From positions 1-8,195 of the forward strand of contig JALOMM010000052.1 of assembly GCA_025455535.1 (NCBI GenBank): a stretch of 8,195 nt of DNA, read 5' to 3'. This DNA comes from Bacteroidales bacterium (lineage in GTDB: Bacteria > Bacteroidota > Bacteroidia > Bacteroidales > VadinHA17). The translations under genes and the position numbers were made by a program. Below, in pieces: positions 1-6,870 of this stretch. Below the pieces are notes generated by a model. That model did not search any database, had not been told where the DNA came from, and saw only the letters and a list, made by a program, of their open reading frames with translations. Every line of letters starts with the position of its first letter. Within the stretch, counting starts at the first letter, position 1.

Positions 1-414
1 ACAGAGCGGGCGGCCGATTTCTCACTCAAAGGTGCCAGGGTTGAGTTTGAACAGGGTCTCTCATTTGGTGACATAGCACTGAAAAACAGTGAGTCCGAGA
101 CACTCAGGGCAGAGATCAACAGGCTTAACCTGCTCGTCAGGGAAAGTGAAAGGAAGCTTGAGTCTGCGGTTGAAAAGCAGGAGATGGGAGGAGACCTGCT
201 GGCCGAGCTTGCCGTACTCTACCCCGCTGTCACCTCCTGCTCATATTCAGAGACTTTAAGATACCTGAAGGGGAGCGATGCTCCTGACAGGCTTGCATTT
301 ATCTTTGTTACCACAAAGAGTAAACAGCTCTCCGCCAAAGAGAAGGATCAGATTGCAAAGTGGCTTCGTGCCAGACTCAAGTCAGACGCGGTAAAAGTGT
401 ACTTTGAGGAATAA
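1..414 (+). CDS. C-terminal fragment of an uncharacterised protein with a coiled-coil linker; possibly the tail of a DUF389-type membrane protein
   Basis: Frame 1 is open from the first base to the TAA at 412-414, giving 137 residues, so the gene starts outside the window; the ATG at 184 is internal. Fragment residues about 30-62 are charged and heptad-like (ETLRAEINRLNLLVRESERK), fitting a coiled coil. Residues about 65-137 look like a small alpha/beta domain: a helix, a strand with LAFIFVTT, an amphipathic helix (SAKEKDQIAKWLRARLKSD) and a last strand VKVYFEE. No membrane segment lies in the visible part. From memory, Bacteroidota DUF389 (TIGR00341) membrane proteins carry a similar coiled-coil plus 'WLK.RL' tail, but this is a recollection and not a demonstrated match. 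It is on the opposite strand to everything else and ends 8 bp from the 844-residue gene, so it is a separate transcription unit. Confidence 0.8.
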   Translation, partial: TERAADFSLKGARVEFEQGLSFGDIALKNSESETLRAEINRLNLLVRESERKLESAVEKQEMGGDLLAELAVLYPAVTSCSYSETLRYLKGSDAPDRLAFIFVTTKSKQLSAKEKDQIAKWLRARLKSDAVKVYFEE

Positions 415-422
415 CACTCCCG

Positions 423-2957
423 TTACTTTTTAACATTCATCTTAACAGCAGGTGGTTGTTTCACCGGGGGCTGCACCTGTTCCTGCTGTGTGCCGGGCAT
501 CCCCGGTTTCGTCTTTGACCCGATCCTGTCAACCACATTCACCGGTGAGGTACATGAAGCGCACTCATCGACGAAGCTTGAGTAACCCAGGTCTTTGTTC
601 TTATATACATATGTCACCATCTCGAAGGGATGCTTTCTGTTCTTTGCCGGGGTAATAGCATCGCCCGGTGATGAGTAACTGTATGCGGCGCTCCATGGTC
701 CCGTGGAGGCAATTGCTGCTCCCGGATGTCCTTCCAGAGGGGTGAGTGCTACGCTCTTGCTGAACCACACCTTTGCCTTCTGTGCCTCCGGGAACTCCGG
801 CACCAGCTGTGCTCCTGTCAGCGATGCATGTGGTGCGTCGGCCCCCTTTACCATCTTTACTGTTCCTGCCGGAGCCGTCTCTCCCCTGATGGAGCTTACC
901 ACTACGAAGCTGTTCTGCGCGGTGACAGTCTCGCTGCCCGGCCTTGCTGTCACGCTCAGCCCGTCATGCCCGATTGCCGAAACCATCAGTCCCTCTGTCT
1001 CAAGCCAGTCAGATTCTACGGTGAATCCCTCAACAACAATACGCGCCTTCACCTTCTGTCCCGGCTCGAATGTCAGGCCGCTGACGGTGAAGTTGCCGAG
1101 AGGCGAGTTTACCGCTCCCCTGTTGGCCGGTGGCTTTTCAGCCGATGCTGTTGCCGGAGCCCTGGTGCCCTGCACCGCGGGTGTCTTCAATACTGCCGTG
1201 GGTACCGTCTGCGTAACGAACTCTATGGGACCGCGGTAAACGGTCAGGTTATTCCTGAACTCATTCATCCTTTTGATGGTTTCCTGTTGCGGCATGGCGC
1301 CTTTGAACCGGTCAGCAGGACTGTTGCCGATGGCCACGGCTGCAGCCGCCGGCTGTCCGCCCTGAGGTGCACCGGCCAGCTTCGCCCATTTGCTTCTTGA
1401 ACCGGCCACGCTGCCTTCCGCCTGTCCGGCGAAATAGTCAGCTGAATATAGCCTGATCTCCTTGAAGGGAATCGTTGCATCGAGAGCCGGACTGGGGCTG
1501 GAGACGTCTGGAAGCTTAACCATAACCTTGTCTCCCTTTTTCAGCGGAACACCCCTGGTGATGAAGATGCCGTCAGCATCGGTTGTTGCGCTGTATTCGC
1601 TGCCGGCGCTGCCCGGACGGCTCACCATAACCTTCAGACTACCAGTGTAGGGAACTGTGTCCATCACCCCCGGCCTGCTTCCCGGCTTCAGACTGTGTAT
1701 CTCACCAGCCACATAATCGCCCCATGCGCAGGCCTCATGAATGACCATCTCGTAACCATGGTAATCAGGCTTCGAGTATTTCCAGAGTGAATAATAGCTG
1801 TCAACCAGTGTAAACTTCTTTGACACTATCTTGCCTCCTGCCTTTAGCCTGAGGCCAACATCAGCGCTCAGCGACATGCCGTCAGTTGCCACTGTTCCTT
1901 CCATCCCTCCGTTGACATAGACGTCAAGGGCATTGTATCCCTTCACCTTCAGGTTGGCAGTGCACTGAAACCCGATGAATGCCTTCATCTGCGAGGTGAC
2001 CTGGTAGTTGATGTCACACCATGAATCAATGGTGGAGATATTGCGAATGCTTGTGGGCACATACCAGAAAGTGCCTCCGCTCGCTCCCATGGCCATCTCA
2101 ATGCCCTGATGGATCTCAACCGCCAGGGTCACATGCCCTTCCATGTTGCAGAGGATAAACAGCCCTATCTCGCACTTGCCCAGGTCTGACATTTTTATCT
2201 CAGTCCCCCATATCGGTGTCTTCACCTCTTCCTTCAGCTTCATGCTGGTGTATATCTTCATGTCAACCTGTTCCGATGCCAGGAACACCAGGCGGTAGCC
2301 GCCGTTCTTGGAATACTTTCCTTCGACGCGGGGATTGGTGAGCAGTATCTGCCCCTTGAGAGTGACGGTAAGCGAGTCATTGTCGACCTTGTCAAGCAGG
2401 AAGGTCACGCTGTCAAACTGCAGGTTCACTGCGTATTTGTTGTTCATCTGCAGGGAACTTTCAACTATACCTTCTGCCATTGAGACGGTGTTTGCCAGTG
2501 TTACCGGCACCTCCTGTTCAGGAACCTCTATATCTTTGAAGACAGCCGAAAGTGACGGCCTGAGGGCTAACATCCGGGTGTCGTCCAACGGTTCTGTCTG
2601 GATGACAAGATCGCTGGCCGGATCGACATATACCGAGTCAGGGCTGGGCCGGAATGCTCCTCCTGAGAGGTCAAGAATGCCATCCTGCTTCAGCTTCATG
2701 CGGTTTTTCTGTGCAGGTGTAAGAGCCCTCACGTTACCGGCAAACTCATAACTGACGTTATTGAATGTGCCGGGCTTCTCGCCGCGGGCAATGGCACGTG
2801 CCGCCACAGGATGCGTCTTTACCTCGCCAGGACTGAGATCCTGCACAGTGACAACCCCGTCAAAACGAAGGTCTTCAACCATATTAACCTGTTGGCTCCT
2901 TGACGGTAACAATGCTGCCATAAGCAACAAGCCTGCCAGAACTATCCGCTTCTTCAT
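423..2957 (-). CDS. Large secreted protein of unknown function (844 aa)
   Basis: I do not recognise this family. The ATG start is supported by an immediate signal peptide: MKKR, then a hydrophobic core (IVLAGLLLMAALLP), with probable cleavage near residue 22. There is no lipobox cysteine, so it should be periplasmic or released. Residues about 150-415 are beta-rich with alternating hydrophobic residues and hold five of its seven cysteines (262, 270, 314, 332, 410). Residues 438-482 resemble an Ig-like or carboxypeptidase-regulatory-like beta domain (TTDADGIF followed by a strand). Residues about 510-620 are low in complexity (Ala/Gly/Pro/Gln), and 620-670 looks like another beta domain. A CxxC pair (799, 802) precedes a Pro/Gln/Lys-rich tail. 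No type IX secretion C-terminal domain was recognised. It is probably the last gene of a run behind the two M14 genes, though the 65-bp repeat-bearing gap leaves room for its own control. A structural or binding role is only a guess. Confidence 0.88.
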   Translation of the reverse strand: MKKRIVLAGLLLMAALLPSRSQQVNMVEDLRFDGVVTVQDLSPGEVKTHPVAARAIARGEKPGTFNNVSYEFAGNVRALTPAQKNRMKLKQDGILDLSGGAFRPSPDSVYVDPASDLVIQTEPLDDTRMLALRPSLSAVFKDIEVPEQEVPVTLANTVSMAEGIVESSLQMNNKYAVNLQFDSVTFLLDKVDNDSLTVTLKGQILLTNPRVEGKYSKNGGYRLVFLASEQVDMKIYTSMKLKEEVKTPIWGTEIKMSDLGKCEIGLFILCNMEGHVTLAVEIHQGIEMAMGASGGTFWYVPTSIRNISTIDSWCDINYQVTSQMKAFIGFQCTANLKVKGYNALDVYVNGGMEGTVATDGMSLSADVGLRLKAGGKIVSKKFTLVDSYYSLWKYSKPDYHGYEMVIHEACAWGDYVAGEIHSLKPGSRPGVMDTVPYTGSLKVMVSRPGSAGSEYSATTDADGIFITRGVPLKKGDKVMVKLPDVSSPSPALDATIPFKEIRLYSADYFAGQAEGSVAGSRSKWAKLAGAPQGGQPAAAAVAIGNSPADRFKGAMPQQETIKRMNEFRNNLTVYRGPIEFVTQTVPTAVLKTPAVQGTRAPATASAEKPPANRGAVNSPLGNFTVSGLTFEPGQKVKARIVVEGFTVESDWLETEGLMVSAIGHDGLSVTARPGSETVTAQNSFVVVSSIRGETAPAGTVKMVKGADAPHASLTGAQLVPEFPEAQKAKVWFSKSVALTPLEGHPGAAIASTGPWSAAYSYSSPGDAITPAKNRKHPFEMVTYVYKNKDLGYSSFVDECASCTSPVNVVDRIGSKTKPGMPGTQQEQVQPPVKQPPAVKMNVKK

Positions 2958-2976
2958 ATTTTTTTTATTAATTTAA

Positions 2977-3023
2977 TTGCTCCTTGCCCCTTGCCCCTTG
3001 CTCCTTGCCCCTTGCCCCTTGCC
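2977..3023. repeat. Tandem heptanucleotide array, TTGCYCC x 6.7, with a 21-bp higher-order period
   Basis: Six full 7-bp units and a 5-bp partial unit read on the plus strand as TTGCTCC, TTGCCCC, TTGCCCC, TTGCTCC, TTGCCCC, TTGCCCC, TTGCC. The TTGCTCC variant recurs every third unit, so the array is really two copies of a 21-bp block plus a remnant. It fills most of the gap between the M14 carboxypeptidase and the 844-residue gene, and its last base is part of the peptidase stop codon (3023-3025). On the transcribed strand it reads as GGGGCAA/GGAGCAA units, giving four GGGG runs in the mRNA ahead of the next start codon. Slipped-strand copy-number change would alter the leader and not a protein. 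Confidence 0.95.
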
Positions 3024-4771
3024 TATTTATCACTGAGTTTTACCGTCTTCACAATACTTCCTGCCTTTCGTGACTCGAACTTTATCTCGACACTACCCTT
3101 GCCGCTGACCAGGAACTGGTAGTCAACCTTCCCGAATCCAGGCACCTGGCAGAACTGCACAGAGGGCTTATACTCCTTGTAATCAACAAGTCCGTTATAA
3201 AGATCACTGATCCTGCCCCCGCTGACAACCGATGCCGAAGCCCCGCTGACGCTCAGGATATCCTGCGGATAGAGCTTGTTCTTGATGGTCTGGAAGGTCA
3301 CGGACGGCATGGCACCATCGTTGACAAGACGTACCCGTATCCTCCACAGATCACCTTCTATCTTCTTCACCTCGAAGACATCCATCTCCACATCCGGGGT
3401 GTTGCCCGCTGCAAATATCACGGCAGAGGCGTTCCTGTGGACAAGATCCTGAAGCATGAAGGGGTGCGGCAGCCTCGAGCTCATTTTAACCCATCCGCCA
3501 AGCTCAATATCACCGTAGACAGGATGCTTGTACGGCTTCCAGTCCTTATATAGCTCTCCCTGCGTCACATGATCGTTGAACTGCAGCCTCTGCCTGTCAG
3601 CCTCGGGCGAGGCGCCAAACATAGACCTCTCTGCCTCCTTACGCATCATCGTGCCGTCAAATGTCTCCGTCTCGACCTGGAAGAGCTCACCCACAAATGA
3701 GTAGCTGCCAAGCAGGTTGTTGGTAAAATCGGTGAAATCACCGTATGTTGTGTAGAGATCCTTCCAGCTTATAAGGTATTTGTAGCCGGGGACGATCTTC
3801 TCAATCTTTTGTCCCAGGTAGTTGTAGACTGAGATGTCACCCTGCGGCAGCTCGCCTGCCGACTTGAACGACGGTCCTCTCAGGTACATGCCGCCGGTGT
3901 TGTGGAAGGCAAAAACCATGATGATATTGGGGCGTGCCATCATCCACTCGGCAATGGCTCTTATACCTGTTCCCTGGAAGGGATACATGCCGGCGCCGTT
4001 CTGGGCGTAGGGCGGACTCCAGTTATAAGCCCAGTTGCGGTTGCCGTCGACATATCCTTCCGAGTCTTCATTTATACGGCCGTCGCCGTCGTTGTCAATC
4101 CCCTCCTGCCCCAGCGTGGTCCACTCGCCTTTTTCTCCGGGCTTCACAGGCACCATGAGCCTCGGATCCTCAGGATCACTCTTCATGGTTCCCAGTGTGT
4201 CCCTCATCCTCATGGCGGTGATATTGCCGTCACCGTCGAGGTCGTCCGGACCGTCTTCATCGAAGAGTCCGTCACGGTCATCATCAAGGGGTATTCTTAA
4301 GCCGCGGTTCGAACTGGGAGTATTGCCATCACTGAAGAAATGCACCCTGCCGTCAACATTCACCACAGGGATGATATAGAAGGCATTACGGTCAACCACC
4401 TCTGTTATCTCCTTCAGCTTGCCATAGTTTGTCAGCAGTCTGTTGGCCAGGTAGAGACATACCTCTCCGGCCTGTATCTCGTTGCCGTGTATGTTGCCGT
4501 CAGCATATATGCCGGGCTTTGTCAGCGGCGCACCTGTCTTCGGGTTGTTGATTGTAAGCGCCCAGATGATCCTCCCCTCCTCGCTCTTTCCAACCTGCTC
4601 AAGGGTGGTGAGCCCGGGATAAGCCGTATTGAGTGCCTTTAGCGCTTCTGTGACCTGATCATAACTGTAATAGAAGTCGAACCGCAACGGCACCTTTATC
4701 TCCTGTGCCTGTGAAAGTGTCATGGCCAATGCCGTGAACACGAATGCTGCTATTGATCTTTTTGCTTTCAT
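3023..4771 (-). CDS. Secreted M14-family zinc carboxypeptidase with calcium-type Asp-rich insert loops
   Basis: This is a 582-residue metallocarboxypeptidase, expected to remove C-terminal residues from peptides outside the cytoplasm. A signal peptide (residues 1 to about 22, ending LSQA) supports the start. The M14 residues are intact: zinc ligands H95 and E98 in GNIHGNE, substrate-binding N244-R245 in DGNRNW, third zinc ligand H290 in FAFHNTGG, a Tyr (340 or 343) at the place of Tyr248 of carboxypeptidase A, and catalytic Glu at E362 in YSFVGELF. Between HxxE and the NR motif sit two Asp-rich stretches (163-185 and 226-236, e.g. DLDGDGNIT and DNDGDGRINED) of the type that bind calcium in thrombospondin-3 or EF-hand-like loops. 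A beta-rich domain follows (about 460-582). The protein is longer than a bare M14 domain (about 300 residues) because of these additions. It lies 2 bp after the pseudoenzyme paralog and is likely translated in a coupled manner with it. Specificity cannot be read from the sequence. Confidence 0.95.
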   Translation of the reverse strand: MKAKRSIAAFVFTALAMTLSQAQEIKVPLRFDFYYSYDQVTEALKALNTAYPGLTTLEQVGKSEEGRIIWALTINNPKTGAPLTKPGIYADGNIHGNEIQAGEVCLYLANRLLTNYGKLKEITEVVDRNAFYIIPVVNVDGRVHFFSDGNTPSSNRGLRIPLDDDRDGLFDEDGPDDLDGDGNITAMRMRDTLGTMKSDPEDPRLMVPVKPGEKGEWTTLGQEGIDNDGDGRINEDSEGYVDGNRNWAYNWSPPYAQNGAGMYPFQGTGIRAIAEWMMARPNIIMVFAFHNTGGMYLRGPSFKSAGELPQGDISVYNYLGQKIEKIVPGYKYLISWKDLYTTYGDFTDFTNNLLGSYSFVGELFQVETETFDGTMMRKEAERSMFGASPEADRQRLQFNDHVTQGELYKDWKPYKHPVYGDIELGGWVKMSSRLPHPFMLQDLVHRNASAVIFAAGNTPDVEMDVFEVKKIEGDLWRIRVRLVNDGAMPSVTFQTIKNKLYPQDILSVSGASASVVSGGRISDLYNGLVDYKEYKPSVQFCQVPGFGKVDYQFLVSGKGSVEIKFESRKAGSIVKTVKLSDK

Positions 4772-4773
4772 GA

Positions 4774-6789
4774 CTACCCTCCGATGTTAATCTGTTTTGA
4801 ATCTGTCCCGGCCTGCTTTGATTCAAGCTTCAGGCTGACGGAACTCTTACCGGCAGACCTTACCAGCCAGACATACTTCGACGATTTCTTTCCGCCAAGG
4901 TCATTCACCGGGGTCCTCTTCTTGCCTGACAGGAGCTCCACACCTGCCCCCTCAAGGGTAAGAACCGCCGGAGCGGGTATTTTGTTCCTCTTTCCCATGG
5001 CAGTAGGGAAGGGAAGATATCCTTCATTTGTAATCCATGCCTCTATCTGGTAGACACCTCCGCCTTTCTCAGTGACCCTGGCCTCTGCAATCTTCAGGGA
5101 AGGCAGTTTCTTCACCAGCTCAAAAACATAAGGGAGCTGTAGGTCAAGGAGTGAGTCAGCCATCGCTGCCGGGGGCGTGTTGTCAGTGAACGGGACAAAG
5201 CCTCCTATCTCCACCTCTCCCAGGGTGGGATGACTGTATGTCTTCCAGGGAACAAATCCCTTGCCCTCGAGCCACTTGTCAGAGAATGCAAGCTGCGCCA
5301 GTTCCTTCGGGTCTCCCTTTTTCTCATCTGCCGCCGGAGCGGGCATCTGTTTCATCATCGCCGCCATCTGTGCAGGCTTTACCTGTCCGCTCTTTACCAT
5401 ACCCATGACCATGGTGGCACTGTATTGTGCCGGGGCGCCGCGCTCCTTAAGGAAGGCCTTTATCTTATCCTCACCGAGGGCGAGGAACTCATCTGATGTC
5501 ATCTTCTCGAGAGACTCGATGGTGATGCCGCTGGCATCCTTCTTCTCCTCCTTTGGTTTGGGCAGTGCCCAGAGGTCCATGCTGAAGACAGGCAGCCCGA
5601 GATGATAGTAAGCCCACAGCTCGAACGATCCGTCCTCGGGCTGGGCAGGATCAAAACGCTCGTCGGTTACACCTTTCTTCTTCAGGTATTCCTTGTACTC
5701 TGACGAGATCTCGTTGTAATATGCCAGATCCTCCTGCATGGGGTTGACAACGGCACCCAGACCCAGGAAGCTCGCAATCATACCCTCATCTACTGTCATT
5801 CCCGGGGGAAGCATAGGCTGCACTGCCTCCATGATCTCTGCCATGGTATAGGTGCGTGAGGCGTCAAAACCCATTGCACCGGCCATATCCTCGGGTATCT
5901 TAATGTTATCCATGTCTGCAGCACCCTTTCTCCCTCCCTGCGGCGGTGCAATAAGGAAGTTCGTGTTGCTGAATGTGATGACCATCGCTATCTCAGGATG
6001 GGCGAAGGCAAACTTCAGCAGTGCGTTCGCCTCGGGCGATGAGCCCGGATAGAGACCGCTGCGCCTGTCAAAGCTTCTGAAGAGATGGGGGAAGTTGATG
6101 TTGACGTTGGTGCCTCCCGGAGAGTCTTCATTGTACTGTCCGTCACCGTCATCGTCAACCCCTCCCGTATATAGCTTGTATATACCCTTCTCACCCTTCA
6201 CCGCCTCTGCCCTGCGCATAAGCCTCTGGTCTCCGGCAACAGGTATCCAGGTGCCGTCATGGGCCTTCACCCTCATCTGGGTGATGATGCCGTTGCCGTC
6301 AAGGTCGTTGTAGCCATCCTCATCGGAACGATCGTCGTTGTCATCGTTGTAGCCCTTTGCGTTGCCGCTGTCCATGTACAGGGGCTTGAGAAAGTAGCGG
6401 CCACAGGCATCCGGGTTACCCATGGGTATTATGTACCAGGTTACCGCTGATGATAGTTTTGCGTCTGCTGCGATGCGTGAGGCCAGCGACAGTGCCGCCT
6501 CGGTGGAGAGGGGTGCGGTGCCTGACATGTTTGCGGCTACCATTACCGCAGGGACCGTTGAACCTGCCTTGCCTATCTCCATCATTAACATATCGGTGCC
6601 GCCGGGAGTGACGGCCAGCTTATGCACCCTGACCAGCCCTGCCGAGCCCTGGCTGATTTGTTCGATCTTCTTGTTGACCGTGGCAGGATCACTGTACTTC
6701 TCTATGCCGGAAGCCGGCAGCGAAAAAAATGATCCGGCACCAATGAAGAGTACTAAACTCCTCATTGCCAGCGTTTTTCTGATTTTCAT
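4774..6789 (-). CDS. Secreted M14-like pseudopeptidase: paralog of the downstream carboxypeptidase lacking zinc ligands and catalytic residues
   Basis: This 671-residue exported protein has a signal peptide (1 to about 28, KIRK then SLVLFIGAGSFFSLPASG). It is clearly related to the next gene. It shares the Asp-rich loops (148-172 with DLDGNGIIT; 212-222 DDDGDGQYNED), the hinge WKTYSHP..GEVEIGGFV (515-532, versus WKPYKHP..GDIELGGWV) and the C-terminal beta domain (about 560-671, with LKLESKQAG versus IKFESRKAG). Aligned by hand, HGNE becomes SGTA (S89, A92), the NR pair becomes N230-I231, the third zinc histidine becomes S274 in ITFSNTN, catalytic Glu becomes D405, and the Tyr becomes D386. 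It should therefore neither hold zinc in the M14 way nor hydrolyse peptides. Two insertions (about 283-385 and 408-505), largely helical and rich in Met and Lys, account for the extra length. Likely roles are partner, chaperone, inhibitor or peptide-binding subunit. The frame is intact, so it is not a decayed gene. Confidence 0.9.
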   Translation of the reverse strand: MKIRKTLAMRSLVLFIGAGSFFSLPASGIEKYSDPATVNKKIEQISQGSAGLVRVHKLAVTPGGTDMLMMEIGKAGSTVPAVMVAANMSGTAPLSTEAALSLASRIAADAKLSSAVTWYIIPMGNPDACGRYFLKPLYMDSGNAKGYNDDNDDRSDEDGYNDLDGNGIITQMRVKAHDGTWIPVAGDQRLMRRAEAVKGEKGIYKLYTGGVDDDGDGQYNEDSPGGTNVNINFPHLFRSFDRRSGLYPGSSPEANALLKFAFAHPEIAMVITFSNTNFLIAPPQGGRKGAADMDNIKIPEDMAGAMGFDASRTYTMAEIMEAVQPMLPPGMTVDEGMIASFLGLGAVVNPMQEDLAYYNEISSEYKEYLKKKGVTDERFDPAQPEDGSFELWAYYHLGLPVFSMDLWALPKPKEEKKDASGITIESLEKMTSDEFLALGEDKIKAFLKERGAPAQYSATMVMGMVKSGQVKPAQMAAMMKQMPAPAADEKKGDPKELAQLAFSDKWLEGKGFVPWKTYSHPTLGEVEIGGFVPFTDNTPPAAMADSLLDLQLPYVFELVKKLPSLKIAEARVTEKGGGVYQIEAWITNEGYLPFPTAMGKRNKIPAPAVLTLEGAGVELLSGKKRTPVNDLGGKKSSKYVWLVRSAGKSSVSLKLESKQAGTDSKQINIGG
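4777..4782 (-). promoter_or_regulatory. Strong Shine-Dalgarno site GGAGGG embedded in the upstream gene's last codons
   Basis: On the minus strand GGAGGG ends 5 nt before the ATG at 4771. Its bases are also the two terminal glycine codons (GGA GGG) of the pseudopeptidase, whose TAG at 4774-4776 sits between site and start. Bacteroidota genes usually lack such sites, and the other two internal genes here have none. The arrangement fits translational coupling of the two M14 paralogs. Confidence 0.75.
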
Positions 6790-6870
6790 AATATGGATTA
6801 TCTTGGTTGAAAAGTGAATGCTTCTTCTGCAAACAATTCAATAAAGTTATTAAAAACATTGTAAAATGTG
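6790..6870 (-). promoter_or_regulatory. AT-rich leader ahead of the M14 pair, possible promoter
   Basis: This 81-bp gap is the only gene-free stretch ahead of the pseudopeptidase, so any dedicated promoter would be here or inside the hydrolase. On the minus strand TAACTTTA (6849-6842) matches seven of eight positions of the Bacteroidota -7 element TAnnTTTG, but no convincing -33 TTTG sits at the right distance. ATTGTTTG (6837-6830) is a second, poorer candidate. There is no Shine-Dalgarno sequence before the ATG at 6789; the region just upstream is AT-rich, as usual in this phylum. Confidence 0.25.
6851..6869 (-). terminator. Possible weak terminator after the serine hydrolase
   Basis: Directly after the hydrolase TAG, the minus strand reads ACATT-TTAC-AATGT followed by TTTTA. 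This is a 5-bp stem with a 4-nt loop and a T-run, in the right place for an intrinsic terminator. The stem has a single G-C pair and would be weak, so read-through into the M14 genes is plausible. Confidence 0.3.

Noticed and set aside
184..186. ATG as the start of a 76-residue plus-strand gene
   Set aside because: The frame is open back to base 1 and the coiled coil runs straight through this methionine, so it is an internal residue of a longer protein.
396..418. Inverted repeat AGTGT...ACACT as a bidirectional terminator between the convergent genes
   Set aside because: The stem is only 5 bp with a 13-nt loop, most of it inside the left-hand gene, and the T-runs are short or displaced. This is not enough to call.
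703..1400. Long plus-strand open frames (703-1239 and 726-1400) opposite the 844-residue gene
   Set aside because: Two different overlapping frames are open at the same place, their products are Cys/Ser/Pro/Arg-rich with no domain, and the minus-strand frame is a full gene with a signal peptide. They are antisense shadows.
2977..3023. CRISPR array or REP element reading of the short repeat
   Set aside because: Units are 7 bp with no spacers and no palindromy, so it is a simple tandem repeat.
3902..4379. Plus-strand open frames opposite the M14 carboxypeptidase
   Set aside because: Three overlapping frames lie across the Asp-codon-rich region, whose complement (gtc/atc) avoids stops in several frames. 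None has family features.
4774..6789. Pseudogene label for the M14 copy without active site
   Set aside because: It has a full-length intact frame, a signal peptide, conserved non-catalytic motifs and a built-in ribosome site for the next gene. This points to a working pseudoenzyme and not decay.
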